Positions 29,744-40,400 of a DNA stretch of 64,000 nucleotides are shown here, one piece after another. The position numbers and the translations under genes are program-made. The DNA is from Mayamaea pseudoterrestris. Its lineage: Eukaryota > Bacillariophyta > Bacillariophyceae > Sellaphorales > Sellaphoraceae. The DNA is taken from positions 1 to 64,000 of the forward strand of contig BROI01000017.1 of the NCBI GenBank assembly GCA_027923505.1. Direction: 5' to 3'. Position 1 is the stretch's first letter. Every line of letters begins with the position of its first letter. Below the pieces are notes generated by a model. It saw only the letters and a list, made by a program, of their open reading frames with translations, did no database searches and was not told the DNA's origin.

Positions 29744-31756
29744 TCAACGGCCACATTCACCAACGCCTTTGCAGCATGACTCACTAAACTTGATTGCAAA
29801 TGTCCTTTCCCATCTACCGACGAACGCGTCTCTATTCTCGCCGCAATGGTTTTTGAAACAACGCGCGACGGGCGCCAACGTTCGAGCAAAATATTTCTTC
29901 TCCTTCGCATCAAGCACAATTCTTTCAACGCCACCAATCGCCTCGACTCTATTATGCAGCTCCAGCAATGCGTCAAGTTTCTGGGGCAGTGTCTTCAACT
30001 GAGCAATTGACTCTCGGCCCGCAAAGAAGTTTGTTGGCGGCGTCGCTTTCTTTGCGCGTTTGCTTGACGACGATGGTGGCGTAACTGCTGCAACCTTCTC
30101 TGCCTCAATCAACTGCTGCTGTTTATAAATTGATTCGACCTGCCTTTTGTATCGCAAGCAAATGGTTTTGCAAGGATTACGAAGCTCCATTGGAACAGTC
30201 ATGAGCCATTGCTCGAGGCAATCTCCTTCGACGGTCGACCACTGAAACTGCTGCGTCTCAATTACCAATGAGCGAACGTTGCGCGCCACGCCATGCGGTA
30301 CTTTTAGTTGCAACACAAACTCGTCGGCGAGCTGGGCGAGTGATTTACCGGCATGCTCTTGGGGACTTGGTTGCGCGCCACCATTGCGAACGCCTCTGTA
30401 TGCCTTGGCAAGCTCGTTTCCTGGGCTTGGATTGATTTCATTGGATGAAACAAGTGTATTGGCGTTCCCCAAATACAAGACGGCTTCTTCATGGCGCATG
30501 TGGCGAGCGTCGTATTGGCAAATTCGCAAGTCCGCCTTTTGAAACGCCGCTTTCAAGTAAGCACCTTTGCGGAACGAGTGCATACCGAATCCCTTGCCTG
30601 TCTCAGGACCGAATAATTCAATAAAGCGCTCTTTTAAATACTTGAATATCGTTCCGTAGTCGAGTCGTTTAGTGCCTCTGTAGTCTCCGTCGTCGCGCCT
30701 CGTGTTTGACCCGAGCGACCTAAGCGACTGAAACAACCAACCTTTCTTAACGCCAAGCAAATGCACCAACAGCAGCAGATGGCGGACTGGGCAGATGTCC
30801 GGATACTCATGGTCCGCCCAAAGATGAAAGTACTGTCCACGCAAGTCGGTCTTTCCACGTATCTTGAGGCAGACACCGTTGATTCGTCCGTTTGCTTCGA
30901 CGTGGAAGGACGACGCCTCAAAACTCTCCATTGATATCGTCAGCAACTCGTCGTCTGCTCTCAAATACAAGTTGATTGCAATCAGAACGGCAACCCAAAC
31001 GCTCAAACCAACAAGTCCTTCGTAGACGAGCAACGCGCCAAGTTTGCGAAGCTGCCATGGTGCAATGGCGCAGGATCCGTGTACCTCGTAGTCCTTGTCG
31101 AGCAACTGTTTTTTTCCGTTGGTAAATTTGAAACAATGTGTCGGCTGTCCAATACGCTTGATCTGACGGTTGCCAAAGTGTTCGTTACATCCATGGCTAT
31201 TTTGGTCGACGCGGAAAAGACTCAAACAATCAACACACTTTTCCTTGAAAGAATCCTGCGCCTCATATCCAATGGACATATGGAGCCATACAATGGCTGA
31301 GCCGAAGGTCTTCATCCTATGGTTACTCTTCCATCCACCATTGCAACGAATTGGTTCGTTGAAGTTAGCGTCACGGAGTATCATCTCATCGTCGTCACGC
31401 AAAAATGTGTTTGTGTCGAGTTTCTTCCAACGCAGAAACAACACCAGCGACTCAACCTTCATGGAAGGAACCTTGCCAAGACCAATAGGCCTCGGCAGAA
31501 GGAGAACAAGCATTGATTCCCAGTCTCCTATCATTGCGAGAAACCGCCAAAGCATTGAATAGTAAGAGAGGTAAGAAGTGATCTGAGTTTTCTCCGCCAA
31601 GAATGGTCCGTTGGTGTAGAGCCATACGTTACAGCAGAAGCGAAACGGAGGAGGCGACAGAGTGAATCCATTACTTGCCGCAGCAAGAACAAGCTCATTG
31701 TCAAGCTTGCTCTGCAGAGCGGGGTGCAGAACGCACCATCCACCGATTGAAGCCAT
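29744..31756 (-). mobile_element. Crypton-type tyrosine recombinase element
   Basis: Single frame, 670 aa, ATG at 31756. Tyrosine recombinase core: catalytic Arg in NLYLRADDELL (about 263), the beta-sheet Lys in KIRGKTDLRG (about 297), CPVRHLLLL, HxxR in MHSFRKGAYLK (about 392), second His/Arg in DARHMRHEEA, and the nucleophilic Tyr in AVLYLGNAN (about 427). This pattern, with KTD...CPVRHLL, is what I recall for Cryptons of stramenopiles: DNA transposons that move through a circular intermediate without terminal inverted repeats. The C-terminal 240 residues are Gln/Lys-rich and probably bind DNA. An upstream frame (31929-31780) may belong to an N-terminal exon. The frame looks intact. Confidence 0.82.
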
Positions 31757-32577
31757 TGTTTTATTAATGGCAATTGAAAGTCAAGGAGCCACCGTCGACA
31801 CATTCTTTCATCGGCGAAATGTGAGGAGTACAGGCTGTTTCGTGGCGCACTGGGAGCCTGTTGCTGAGCGAGCCAATGCACTCCCGAGCCAGCCGAGCAT
31901 TTCGAGGGTCGCGGGGTGAAGTTCACCACGATACATCGCGGTGCGGACCCTCAGACCCTCACGTGGCATCTACTTAACCCTTCCTAAGTGACACGTGATT
32001 AGATACCGTTACTCTTCGTTATTATTCTCTGACTGACTCATAGTAACATTTTCTTTTGGTATACAACTTTCGTCGCTTCTTGTCACTTCTTTCTTCCAAA
32101 AAGGAAGGATGCCAACTTATTATCGGTAGGCATGTGCGGCAAGCTAGTCCTGCAGCAATTTTTCCAGCGATAGATTGCAGGCAACGACTGTCTTGGCAGC
32201 TAGCCCCCCATTACTCGAAGCTGCGTTGCATATATAGTACATTAGAATACTCGGGTATATTGTTCTGGTATACACGATTAGCATGATACAACGACAACCC
32301 GTTCTTAATGATAACTTATCAGCCTATTATGTCCACAATGCGCGATGTATCCAATCGCATGTCCCATGGTCGACAAAATCAGCAGCGAATTAACCCAGCC
32401 TCATCGATTGCCGATGACGACGCTAGACATGTAGCGCAAGCGAGAAGTTCCTTCAAACTACTACAAGCCGTCTTTCGCGCACATGGACGTTGGATTGCGA
32501 GAGGTAAATCTCGCGCCAGCACAAAAGCATGCCACCATGTAGGCCCCGAGAGCGCGACGCGATCCAGTTTACAACAA
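31757..32577. other. intergenic, Crypton 5' side to cupin gene
   Basis: 821 bp. Possible N-terminal exon material of the Crypton between 31780 and 31929 and a GC-rich, imperfectly palindromic stretch near 31905-31965. A plus-strand frame from 32308 overlaps the cupin gene antisense and is not supported. Confidence 0.4.
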
Positions 32578-33249
32578 TTACGCATCAAATTCCTCGTATG
32601 GAGTTCCATTCTTGTGCTTGTATTCATATTTGCCAGTGTCTTGATTCATGATTGCCGTCAAGTCGACGTGCGGATAGTTGACAACGTCGCCTGGCGTTCG
32701 ATCGCCCACTTCCAGGTAAACGGCTGTTTCGGAAGTTTCGTTGACTAGCGAATGGGCAATCTCTCGATTCTTTGGAAAGCCCATGCATTCTCCAGCCTGC
32801 ATTTGAATATCTTCATTTCCGAATCGCAAGGTCGGACTACCTTGAAGAATGTAAATGAATTCATCTTGCGTAGCGTGACAGTGCTGGAGCGAGGAAGATG
32901 CTCCAGGGTTTAGCGTTGTCCTGTTGACTCCAAAGTTGGTTAATTGAAAGTGTTCACCAAGTCGTTGCTTGGTGCGGCCTTGCACCATGGAGCGAAATGC
33001 GCTGGGGTAGGTTGTCGCCTGTGGCTGTGGAGGAATTTCGGTGGCCGCAATGGGACGTCGTTGACTGGATGACTTTGTTGCTTCTGCATCGTCTGCAACT
33101 GTTACTGCTGCTTTTGAATGACTCATTCTACTTGTGACGCTCTTTCTGCTGTAAAGTAGGAAAGTCCTTGCTGTGAGTCTCATGGTGGTCCTGACGGAAT
33201 GATGCCGAGGAGTTGAATCTTGTCGAGCCCTCGCGTCGCGGTTAAACAT
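32578..33249 (-). CDS. cupin-domain protein, possibly organelle-targeted
   Basis: Single exon, 223 aa. The N-terminal 50 residues are rich in Arg, Ser and Thr with almost no acid (MFNRDARARQ, TMRLTARTFLLYSRKSVTSR), like a mitochondrial presequence; an internal ATG is also possible. Residues about 105-180 contain the cupin motif 1 pattern HxHxxxxExxxxxxG: HCHATQDEFIYILQG, followed by AGECMGFPKN and motif-2-like IAHSLVNET. This metal-binding beta barrel occurs in many dioxygenases and isomerases; the substrate cannot be told. The C-terminal 35 residues are polar and conserved-looking. Confidence 0.8.
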   Translation of the reverse strand: MFNRDARARQDSTPRHHSVRTTMRLTARTFLLYSRKSVTSRMSHSKAAVTVADDAEATKSSSQRRPIAATEIPPQPQATTYPSAFRSMVQGRTKQRLGEHFQLTNFGVNRTTLNPGASSSLQHCHATQDEFIYILQGSPTLRFGNEDIQMQAGECMGFPKNREIAHSLVNETSETAVYLEVGDRTPGDVVNYPHVDLTAIMNQDTGKYEYKHKNGTPYEEFDA

Positions 33250-33583
33250 CTGAGTCGTGGTATGACTTTATGACGTTTCATATTTAGACTTTTCATCTCT
33301 GCTGCTTTTCGTCGTGTTCGCTCGTTTCGGCTTCGACGACAATCGACGACTGCTCACTCATCTCTCGATTGACTGAAGCCATCATAATATTTACATGCTC
33401 ATTGCTCATTGCAGTCCTAAATTGCCAAGTCGTGTGCAGTACTGATCGAGAATCTCGCTAACGCCAATACTCGCAATCATTGTATTGCAGCAGCAACCAG
33501 CAGCCTCCTTGCTCCGCTCATTCATTTCATTCGACATTAAGCTTCCACTTCTTTCATTGTCATTACAAAAACAATATTTTACA
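33250..33583. other. divergent intergenic region, cupin and paralogue 1
   Basis: 334 bp between two divergent starts; contains both promoters. No further feature seen. Confidence 0.5.
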
Positions 33584-34153
33584 ATGACAAAACCTCCTCG
33601 CATCTTTCAATACTTGTTCGACATGATGATTCACGCAATTGCAGTCGTCGTTGCTGCCGTGTTGACAGATCCAGCCGTCAAGGAGGCCATTGCCAATGTC
33701 ATTGTCTCCGGAATGATCAACTTTGTCCGACAACCAAACTTGGACGAGCACTTGCTCTTTGCAAACCAAACATTGGGACGAACGCGAGACCACATGGCGA
33801 GCAAGGCGGGTCAAGACTTTCCCAAGGTTGTCGGGGCATTCATGAAGGGCATGTTTCAGATTGCGCCGCAGCAGAATAATAATGTTATTGAAAGTAGTAA
33901 TAGTACCAGCAACAACAATCATGGAAGTGACAAGAACAAGATAGACGACACGACTAGTAGTAGTGATCAGCAGACAACGTCGGCATTGACGGACGAAAAG
34001 AAAACGTCGGGGCATTCCATTGAAGATATTGGCGGCAGGAACAATAACAAGCAGCAACAGGACGATGCAACGGACGAGCAAACCGCGGCGTCGTCCGAGG
34101 AAGGCGATGAGACTGGATTCCTTACGTCGCTACCAACAGTCTTGTCCAGGTGA
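33584..34153 (+). CDS. small amphipathic protein, tandem paralogue 1
   Basis: Single exon, 189 aa. Residues 1-90 form a conserved block shared with the next gene: an aromatic start (RIFQYLFDMM), a hydrophobic run (AIAVVVAAVLTDPAVKEAI), then RQPNLDEHL, a helix, and GQDFPKVVGAFMKGM. The C-terminal half is low-complexity Asn/Ser/Asp/Gln and differs between the paralogues. No signal peptide. The conserved half might be a membrane-surface or oligomerising helix bundle. Function unknown. Confidence 0.75.
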   Translation: MTKPPRIFQYLFDMMIHAIAVVVAAVLTDPAVKEAIANVIVSGMINFVRQPNLDEHLLFANQTLGRTRDHMASKAGQDFPKVVGAFMKGMFQIAPQQNNNVIESSNSTSNNNHGSDKNKIDDTTSSSDQQTTSALTDEKKTSGHSIEDIGGRNNNKQQQDDATDEQTAASSEEGDETGFLTSLPTVLSR

Positions 34154-34732
34154 ATGGCGAACAAGAATAAACAATACATCTTTATAAATGCTTTTACATT
34201 ATGAACTTGACTGCTTGTATTGCGAAAAGCGTCTTGGCGGCAGCGACCATTAATGCAGGACCATGCCAAATCCACATCAACGTGCATCGTCTGGCACTGA
34301 TTGCATAGCAAGCGCTAGCCTAGTGGTATTTCAGTAGTGAATGGCATTCCAGACGGAATTTTCAACCTTTGCATCATGCGAGCACATTTTCCAAAAAGGA
34401 TTTGACAAGCCTTTCGTGCTGAATGTTGACTGAAACCTTTCGTATCAAGATGTCCCGTCATTAAGCCATAATCAGTGATTCGACGGCAGGAACATTTCCC
34501 TCGTTTGCATTTCCCGTTTGAACAACGAACTTCAAGTGCGGCTTGGCATTTTCTTGTTCCTTCGCGTGGGTGGGAGGATTCTCATCAAGCTCGATCCTCC
34601 TTCTTTGGAAGAGCATCAAGAGCCTCGTGGAAAGTTGGACGGGATCGTTCGAGCCACGTGGGATCCTCGAGCCGACTCGCCCCGCATCCCGCACCTCATA
34701 CTATATCATATCCGCCAATCATAATTTCCATC
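34154..34732. other. spacer between tandem paralogues
   Basis: 579 bp. No second gene in it; a frame from 34475 runs into paralogue 2 but has no good start. Confidence 0.5.
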
Positions 34733-35203
34733 ATGGGCAACCGCATCTACGATTTCTTGGTCGACTTTGTCGCGCGCTTTGCTGCAGCGGTCATTTCCCA
34801 TCCAGTCTTGCACGGAGCCGTCCAGGACGTGGTCGTTGACGGCGTCAACAAGCTGCTGGAGCAGCCAAACTTGGATGAGCGCGTCGCCAAAGCGGGCAAA
34901 ACACTCGCCAAGGACAAGGACGTCATGGCGCACAAGGCTGGTAAGGAATTTCCCAAGGTGGCGGGAGCTTTTGTCAAGGGGATGGTGAGGGTTGGGAATC
35001 CCGAGAAACGTGATGATAACGACGAAGAAAGTAAAACGAGCATGAACCATGAGTCGGACACTGATGGGTCGCAGCACGATGAGCGTACCGGCAAACCAAT
35101 AGTCAGCGCAAGATCTGGCCATTATGACAGCGACAAGTCTTCGACATCCAAGTCCAAAAAAGCTCGATGGCTGAATCCGATTGAAATGATGCGACACAAT
35201 TAG
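34733..35203 (+). CDS. small amphipathic protein, tandem paralogue 2
   Basis: Single exon, 156 aa, ATG in CCATCATGGG. The N-terminal 85 residues align throughout with paralogue 1 (FLVDFVARFAAAVISHPVLHGAV; EQPNLDERV; GKEFPKVAGAFVKGM). The tail is Asp/Lys/Ser-rich and ends near a KSKKARW motif. Same strand and same spacing pattern as its neighbour, consistent with a local duplication; the tails have diverged completely. Confidence 0.75.
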   Translation: MGNRIYDFLVDFVARFAAAVISHPVLHGAVQDVVVDGVNKLLEQPNLDERVAKAGKTLAKDKDVMAHKAGKEFPKVAGAFVKGMVRVGNPEKRDDNDEESKTSMNHESDTDGSQHDERTGKPIVSARSGHYDSDKSSTSKSKKARWLNPIEMMRHN

Positions 35204-35349
35204 CGGGCTAGACTGGACCGGGATGATCGCATTGTCAAGGTTTTACAACCGTAGTTGAAAAATTTGTTTCTTCCTGCTGTCGTTATACAATCTGTGTTTG
35301 ATATAACATGCCTTGCTATAATACGTAGATCTCGTGTTGCATACATGAC

Positions 35350-37041
35350 TCAAGTCAAAATTCCACTGTCCACCGTCCGACGAAGCTGCGCCGTGGCCAT
35401 TTCCAGTTCCTGCACAGCCTCCTCTCGCTCCGCTCGCCCTTCGTCGTCCTGCTGACCGATGCGTCGATAGTTACCAAAGATGCCGTTCCATAGAAACGAC
35501 AAGCCGCCTCCTTGTCGACGACGCGAGGGAGACGCATCGTTCGCTTCACTATTATTGTCACTGCCATCCACTTGTCGCGAGTGTATCCTCTGCAACTGCT
35601 GACTCATGATAAAATCAAATACGTCATACTTGCATAGCGGGCACTTGGATTGCCGCTCCGTCAGCCAAGGCACCACGCACTCCAAGTGAAAGGTGTGGTG
35701 GCACGGCAGGGTCAACAAGCTTGAAGCGATGCGATAGTCGAGTGCATCCTCGGGTGACGATTCAAAGTCGTACAATTCGTCTATGCAAATGGCACATGAG
35801 TGCTCCTGGTCCGTGTCGTCAAGTGCAGTCGAGGTCTGGTGACTGGAAGCATTCAGGGAAATGTTGACAATGTCGTCGCCTTCGCCAGCATCCCCATCGG
35901 CAGCTGCATCCGCATCATGCTCTCGCTCGCGCTGCCGGGCCCATGAATTCAGTACAATAGTTTCCACCTGGTACCTCGTTGCCTCCTGCTGATCCTTGGC
36001 CAGCTGTCGGACCTGCGACTCGGAGAGCAGTCGTCGACTTCCACCAAGCGCATAGTGATGATGAATGACTGTGGTTGCAGCAGCAACCGCAGTTGCATCG
36101 CTTCCATCGATTGCTGCCAGCGTCGCGGAATCCATACTTGACGTCGTCGTCGTCGTTGTCAGTACAATGCGATTACCAGAAACATGGACGTGTCCAATGG
36201 ATCCAGCCGCCATGAGCAAGCAGCCGCTGACAAGTACTAATGTAAGCAGCAAGGCCAGTGCCGTGATGATCATGTTTCGTAAATCCTTGACGGAGAGCGT
36301 CGCTAGCGAGTTACCTCCACTAGACATTCCATTGGGTGGAAGCGCGTCAAACTTGATGCGTGGACCTCCGTTCAAGCGTACTTGCTTTGGTTGCGACACC
36401 ATCCATCGCTTGAGTGCTTGTCCGGATCGATGCGAAAGACTCAGCATCACTAGCCGTGAGTCTCCAAACTCGGAATACATGGGAACGAGTTCATCCTCGT
36501 CTTGAATGTAGTTGTTATCGTAGTCCATGTCATTCATGACTTGCTGCTGCTGCATGGAATTGTAGACAATCAAGTACTGAATGGAAGGATGAAGCGACTC
36601 GGCAACGACCGCCTTGCGAATGAATGGACAGTCGCCTCGGGCTGCAAGCAAGGCAACTGGTTCAAAGTAGGACTGACGCTCATGATGATTAGCATTATGA
36701 CTTGTTTCTTGTAGTAGCGGTGGAATGATAAAGGAAGTTCTACTCGAATTCAAAAGAGGCTCGCAAAGATAGGGTGCTTCCGGCAAGAACTGAAGGCGAG
36801 CGGAAAATGCAATTCCATTCGAAGGGAGCGCTCGACCAAATAGGGCAGGCAGGGACTCGAATGTTTCGTTCCCAGCGTAAATGAATGAATTGGAGCGTTG
36901 CAGATTGTCGAGTAGCAGAAAAATGAGTAGCAGCAGAGCCGAGGAGGAGGAATATGATGATGGACATGCCAGATTTTGTCGTATTCTTCGTCTCGATTGC
37001 TCCTCTCGTTTGTTAATGATCGGGCCTTGCTTTCTATCCAT
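35350..37041 (-). CDS. PA-TM-RING-type E3 ubiquitin ligase 1
   Basis: Single exon, 563 aa. Signal or signal-anchor near 28-46 (SALLLLIFLLLDNL); a lumenal domain of about 200 residues (protease-associated type, with LCEPLL and GDCPFIRKA); a TM at about 258-280 (IITALALLLTLVLVSGCLLMAAG); and a cytosolic RING-H2 at about 412-470: CAIC, a 20-residue loop, then CHHTFHLECVVPWL and CPLCKYD. This matches the GRAIL/RNF13 arrangement: membrane E3 ligases of endosomal or secretory membranes that ubiquitinate membrane cargo. A second gene of the same layout is at 59852-61744. Confidence 0.85.
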   Translation of the reverse strand: MDRKQGPIINKREEQSRRRIRQNLACPSSYSSSSALLLLIFLLLDNLQRSNSFIYAGNETFESLPALFGRALPSNGIAFSARLQFLPEAPYLCEPLLNSSRTSFIIPPLLQETSHNANHHERQSYFEPVALLAARGDCPFIRKAVVAESLHPSIQYLIVYNSMQQQQVMNDMDYDNNYIQDEDELVPMYSEFGDSRLVMLSLSHRSGQALKRWMVSQPKQVRLNGGPRIKFDALPPNGMSSGGNSLATLSVKDLRNMIITALALLLTLVLVSGCLLMAAGSIGHVHVSGNRIVLTTTTTTSSMDSATLAAIDGSDATAVAAATTVIHHHYALGGSRRLLSESQVRQLAKDQQEATRYQVETIVLNSWARQREREHDADAAADGDAGEGDDIVNISLNASSHQTSTALDDTDQEHSCAICIDELYDFESSPEDALDYRIASSLLTLPCHHTFHLECVVPWLTERQSKCPLCKYDVFDFIMSQQLQRIHSRQVDGSDNNSEANDASPSRRRQGGGLSFLWNGIFGNYRRIGQQDDEGRAEREEAVQELEMATAQLRRTVDSGILT

Positions 37042-37203
37042 TGCAAGATGGAGATTTATAGCCTTTATAAGAGAATAAGAAAGGCAGATTTACGTAGTAA
37101 GCAGTGGTCCCAAGTTGGCTTTACTATTGTCGGAAGTGACTTTGACGCCATGGTCGATCATCGACACGTTTCGCTGGAGATAGCAGTGTGGTGTAAAGTG
37201 TAC

Positions 37204-37375
37204 TGCCAATAACTTTGAAAAGAATCAAAGTTATTGGCACTACACTTTAGCTCATAGTGCCAAAAATCAAAGTTATTGGCACTACACTTTAGCTCATAGT
37301 GCAAAAATCAAAGTTTTTGGCACTACACTTTAACCCATAGTGAAAATCAAAGTTTTTGGCACTACACTTTGCGGC
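37204..37375 (+). repeat. family 2 tandem repeat array with hairpin
   Basis: Four units of about 39-42 bp, each with ATCAAAGTTATTGGCACTAC (or GTTTTTGG) followed by ACTTTAGCTCATAGTGC. The first unit is preceded by its own reverse complement, giving 15-bp hairpin arms at 37204-37218 and 37225-37239. It lies about 110 bp upstream of the start codon at 37487 and is the same family as the hairpin at 27940. Confidence 0.9.
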
Positions 37376-37486
37376 ACAGTCGATCATTCATCTTGAGTGT
37401 CGCTGCGACATTTGACTTCATCGCATGGTTCACCATGACGAATCCATCAAACTCGCTGCTGCAACGCTGCAACTATCATAAGCATT

Positions 37487-40400
37487 ATGAGCTCATCTAC
37501 TTCATCAGTTACATTACTTCCAAGATTTGAGTCTATATTGTCGTCGGAAGATCTTGCTGCTTCCATATTAGAGCATTTTTCATCAGTAGACCAAGTCGTT
37601 TCACTCGGCCTCGTTTCAAAATCATGCAGGCAATCGAGTCGATGCGATTCCGTCTGGCGCATCTTTTTGGAGCGCCGATGGAACGTGACTGCAACGAACC
37701 AGCAGAAGACCGACTACTATCAAGCCTACAAGCGAGCCTTTCAGAATTCTCATGATTTGTGGATTTTGCATTCCAATATTGTCTGGCCTTGGGAAGGGAT
37801 TGTTGCAGGGCATTGTGGAATTCTGGAAGAAAGTGAACGAGACGACATGTCGGCAGCAAGAGCAAGCATTGCAATGAAGCAGCTGCAGAAGCACAGTGAG
37901 AGTAACCAGTGCCATCAATCAACTGCTTGTTGTCCTACTTGTCGTCTCCACGAAGCTGCGAGAACAACTGCACCATTTCCTCCTCCATCGACACGAGCCC
38001 AAGCCATGGCGGAAGCAACGCGACTCGTCCAACGGAAACTAGCTCACTTGCAGCCAAATTACAATCCACCATCAACTGCAACGATTACTTGCGCCTTTGA
38101 GTATGCTGCAACACAAAATCGTCGACTTGATACGCGGCAGTATCGCATCAATGAAGACTGTCGACTCTTGAACGACTTGCTTTTCTTCAATGTCAACGAA
38201 CCTAACGACGAAGAAGATGATAACAATGATGCAATACTGAATGACAAAAAGTCAAACGTTCCAGCTACTGCTACAGCCACTGCCTCGACTACCAGTAGTA
38301 CCAGTACCCTGCCGACAATCCACAATCATTCTGCGACGACCCATTCCTGGCATGTTGCGCGCTTTACCAATCCAACCTTTCGTCCCATACTATTTGAAAT
38401 TGTCATCCAACGCCCCGAATGCTTTTTTGCTTATCCAAATCAAGGTTATATAAAGCCTGGAGCATGTTTGCAAATTGTCTTTTACGTTGCTGCAAGGAGT
38501 CAAGCTGACAAACTGCAAAATTTGCCACCAGCTCCATACCTGATACGATATCGATTCGCCATTCAACCTCCCCTATTTGACGCAAGCATCATGGCCGATC
38601 CAACAAAGCCAACAACTGCGCCACTACTGCAAGTCAATATTGACGCGACACGAGAAAACATGGAGCCGCGACAGGAAACAATAGACTTTCATTGGCGACT
38701 AGCGCATCCAGCACATGCCATGCGAACAATATCACTTTCGGCGCATGTTCATTCGCATTACCACTTGCACGATTTCATGGATCGAGCTTGTCATCCAATC
38801 ACTTTTCAGAAAGCCATGGACGAAGGACTTGAAACGTTTGTTGCTCCGTGCCTCCAGGAGAGGCATCCGAATAGCCACGCCTACCAAATCTTGAGTGGCG
38901 CCAGCGGCCGCAAAAACAATACCGAGGGACCATGCCAACAATGCTGTAAAGCGACTAGAGAATCGACTGATGCGTCAAGGAAACGACCCTACTCGCCTCC
39001 AACGAAGTGGGGCCTCCGTGACGAAGAATTGCACCAAGCATTCATTATCATGAAGGGCGAGTGTGCATATTTCCGTGAGCGAAAGCAGCAGCGCCGACGA
39101 AACGTGACAGTGATAGTGTCAAGCCTTGAGCGCTTCACCACTATGCACGCGGAGAAGAAGATGGAGCCAATGGCAGTGGCACGAGCGTCTACAATGTTGA
39201 ATTGGGCGTCTCGGCAGATTAGTGGCATGCACAACACTACCGGTGTAACTGGCGACGAAATTGAGGAAACGAACGAACTTTTGCTGCTTGACACGCGCGT
39301 CGATGCGTTGCGCCGCAGATTGGATTTGTCAACGTCAAAGATTGGTAGATTTGAATCACTGCAAAAAGATGACACGGCCGATAGCGAAGGTCACAAGGAA
39401 AGGGGATTCAACTGGGTCAGCATAAAACATCAGTCGATTGGATCCGCCAGGGTGCCAACTCGTTTCGAACAACGGCCGGTAGACGAGCTTCGTTCTTCTT
39501 TGAAGGATGGATTGAGAGAGCATGAGCTCGGAAATTTTCACGCAGCAATTTGTTTGATTCGCAACTCGCCGACATTGTCAAACTTTGGAGTTTACGATCG
39601 AATGCCGTACCCAGGATCTCTAGCTCGTCGACCGAAAATCATGCTGCCAACTCTTTGTCAGCGCATGGAAAAGTTCGAGGTAAACTTGTCTATTCAAACG
39701 CATAATGATCTGCTTGGTGAGGATATAGAGCGCCGGCGCTGGTACTGCAAACTTTTAAACGGACTTGACGTCAACGCCATTGTTGACATCAACAGGAAGT
39801 ACACATGGTCGGATCAAATTATCGATCACAATCATAACATGTACTACTCTATGCATTGCTACTTGCACGGAATTCCTCCCCCAGGAACTGGTCGATATCC
39901 ACTCAGCCGACTTAGCGACGATCTTGGAACGATCGTCCCTCTTGAACTCACAGATCGAGAGCCACCAGTCTTGATTCAAAACGCGCATGAGTCGAGCGAT
40001 GCAGCCGGTGACGCGAGGAACGTTCGTCTACCTCCAGCCCCATTGATCCCTTTCTTTGCGCGGCGAAGAGTTCTTCGTTTCCTCTGGTCCATTGCTTCCC
40101 AGATTGGTTCGGCAATACGCGATGATGCGAATGCTGCCATTGCAGTTATCGATCGTCGGGTCTTGATTGCTACGCAGTTGATTTCCCTGGCTTTTACGGC
40201 TGCTCCACTAATGTGTACCTTGGTCAGTCGGTATTTGTCTTGGATGCCAGCCCAACCGATCCAGCAAGAATTGAATGAGCTCATATTCGAGACTACGACC
40301 CCAAAATCATTGCGCTACTTGACCGCCGGTGAGTGTGGCGTTGGAGCTGTAATGCTTTTGGTGGCATGGATGTATTTGGGTCGATGGGCCGAACGATACA

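Noticed and set aside
30279-30542. Plus-strand frames across the Crypton gene
   Set aside because: Shadows of the recombinase frame, without family features.
32308-32748. Plus-strand 146-aa frame with a predicted TM
   Set aside because: Its C-terminal half is antisense to the conserved end of the cupin gene, and the hydrophobic stretch is the complement of that region.
34316-34326. A tRNA-like A box (TAGCCTAGTGG)
   Set aside because: There is no B box (GGTTCGANTCC-like) within the next 80 bp and no cloverleaf, so it is a chance match.
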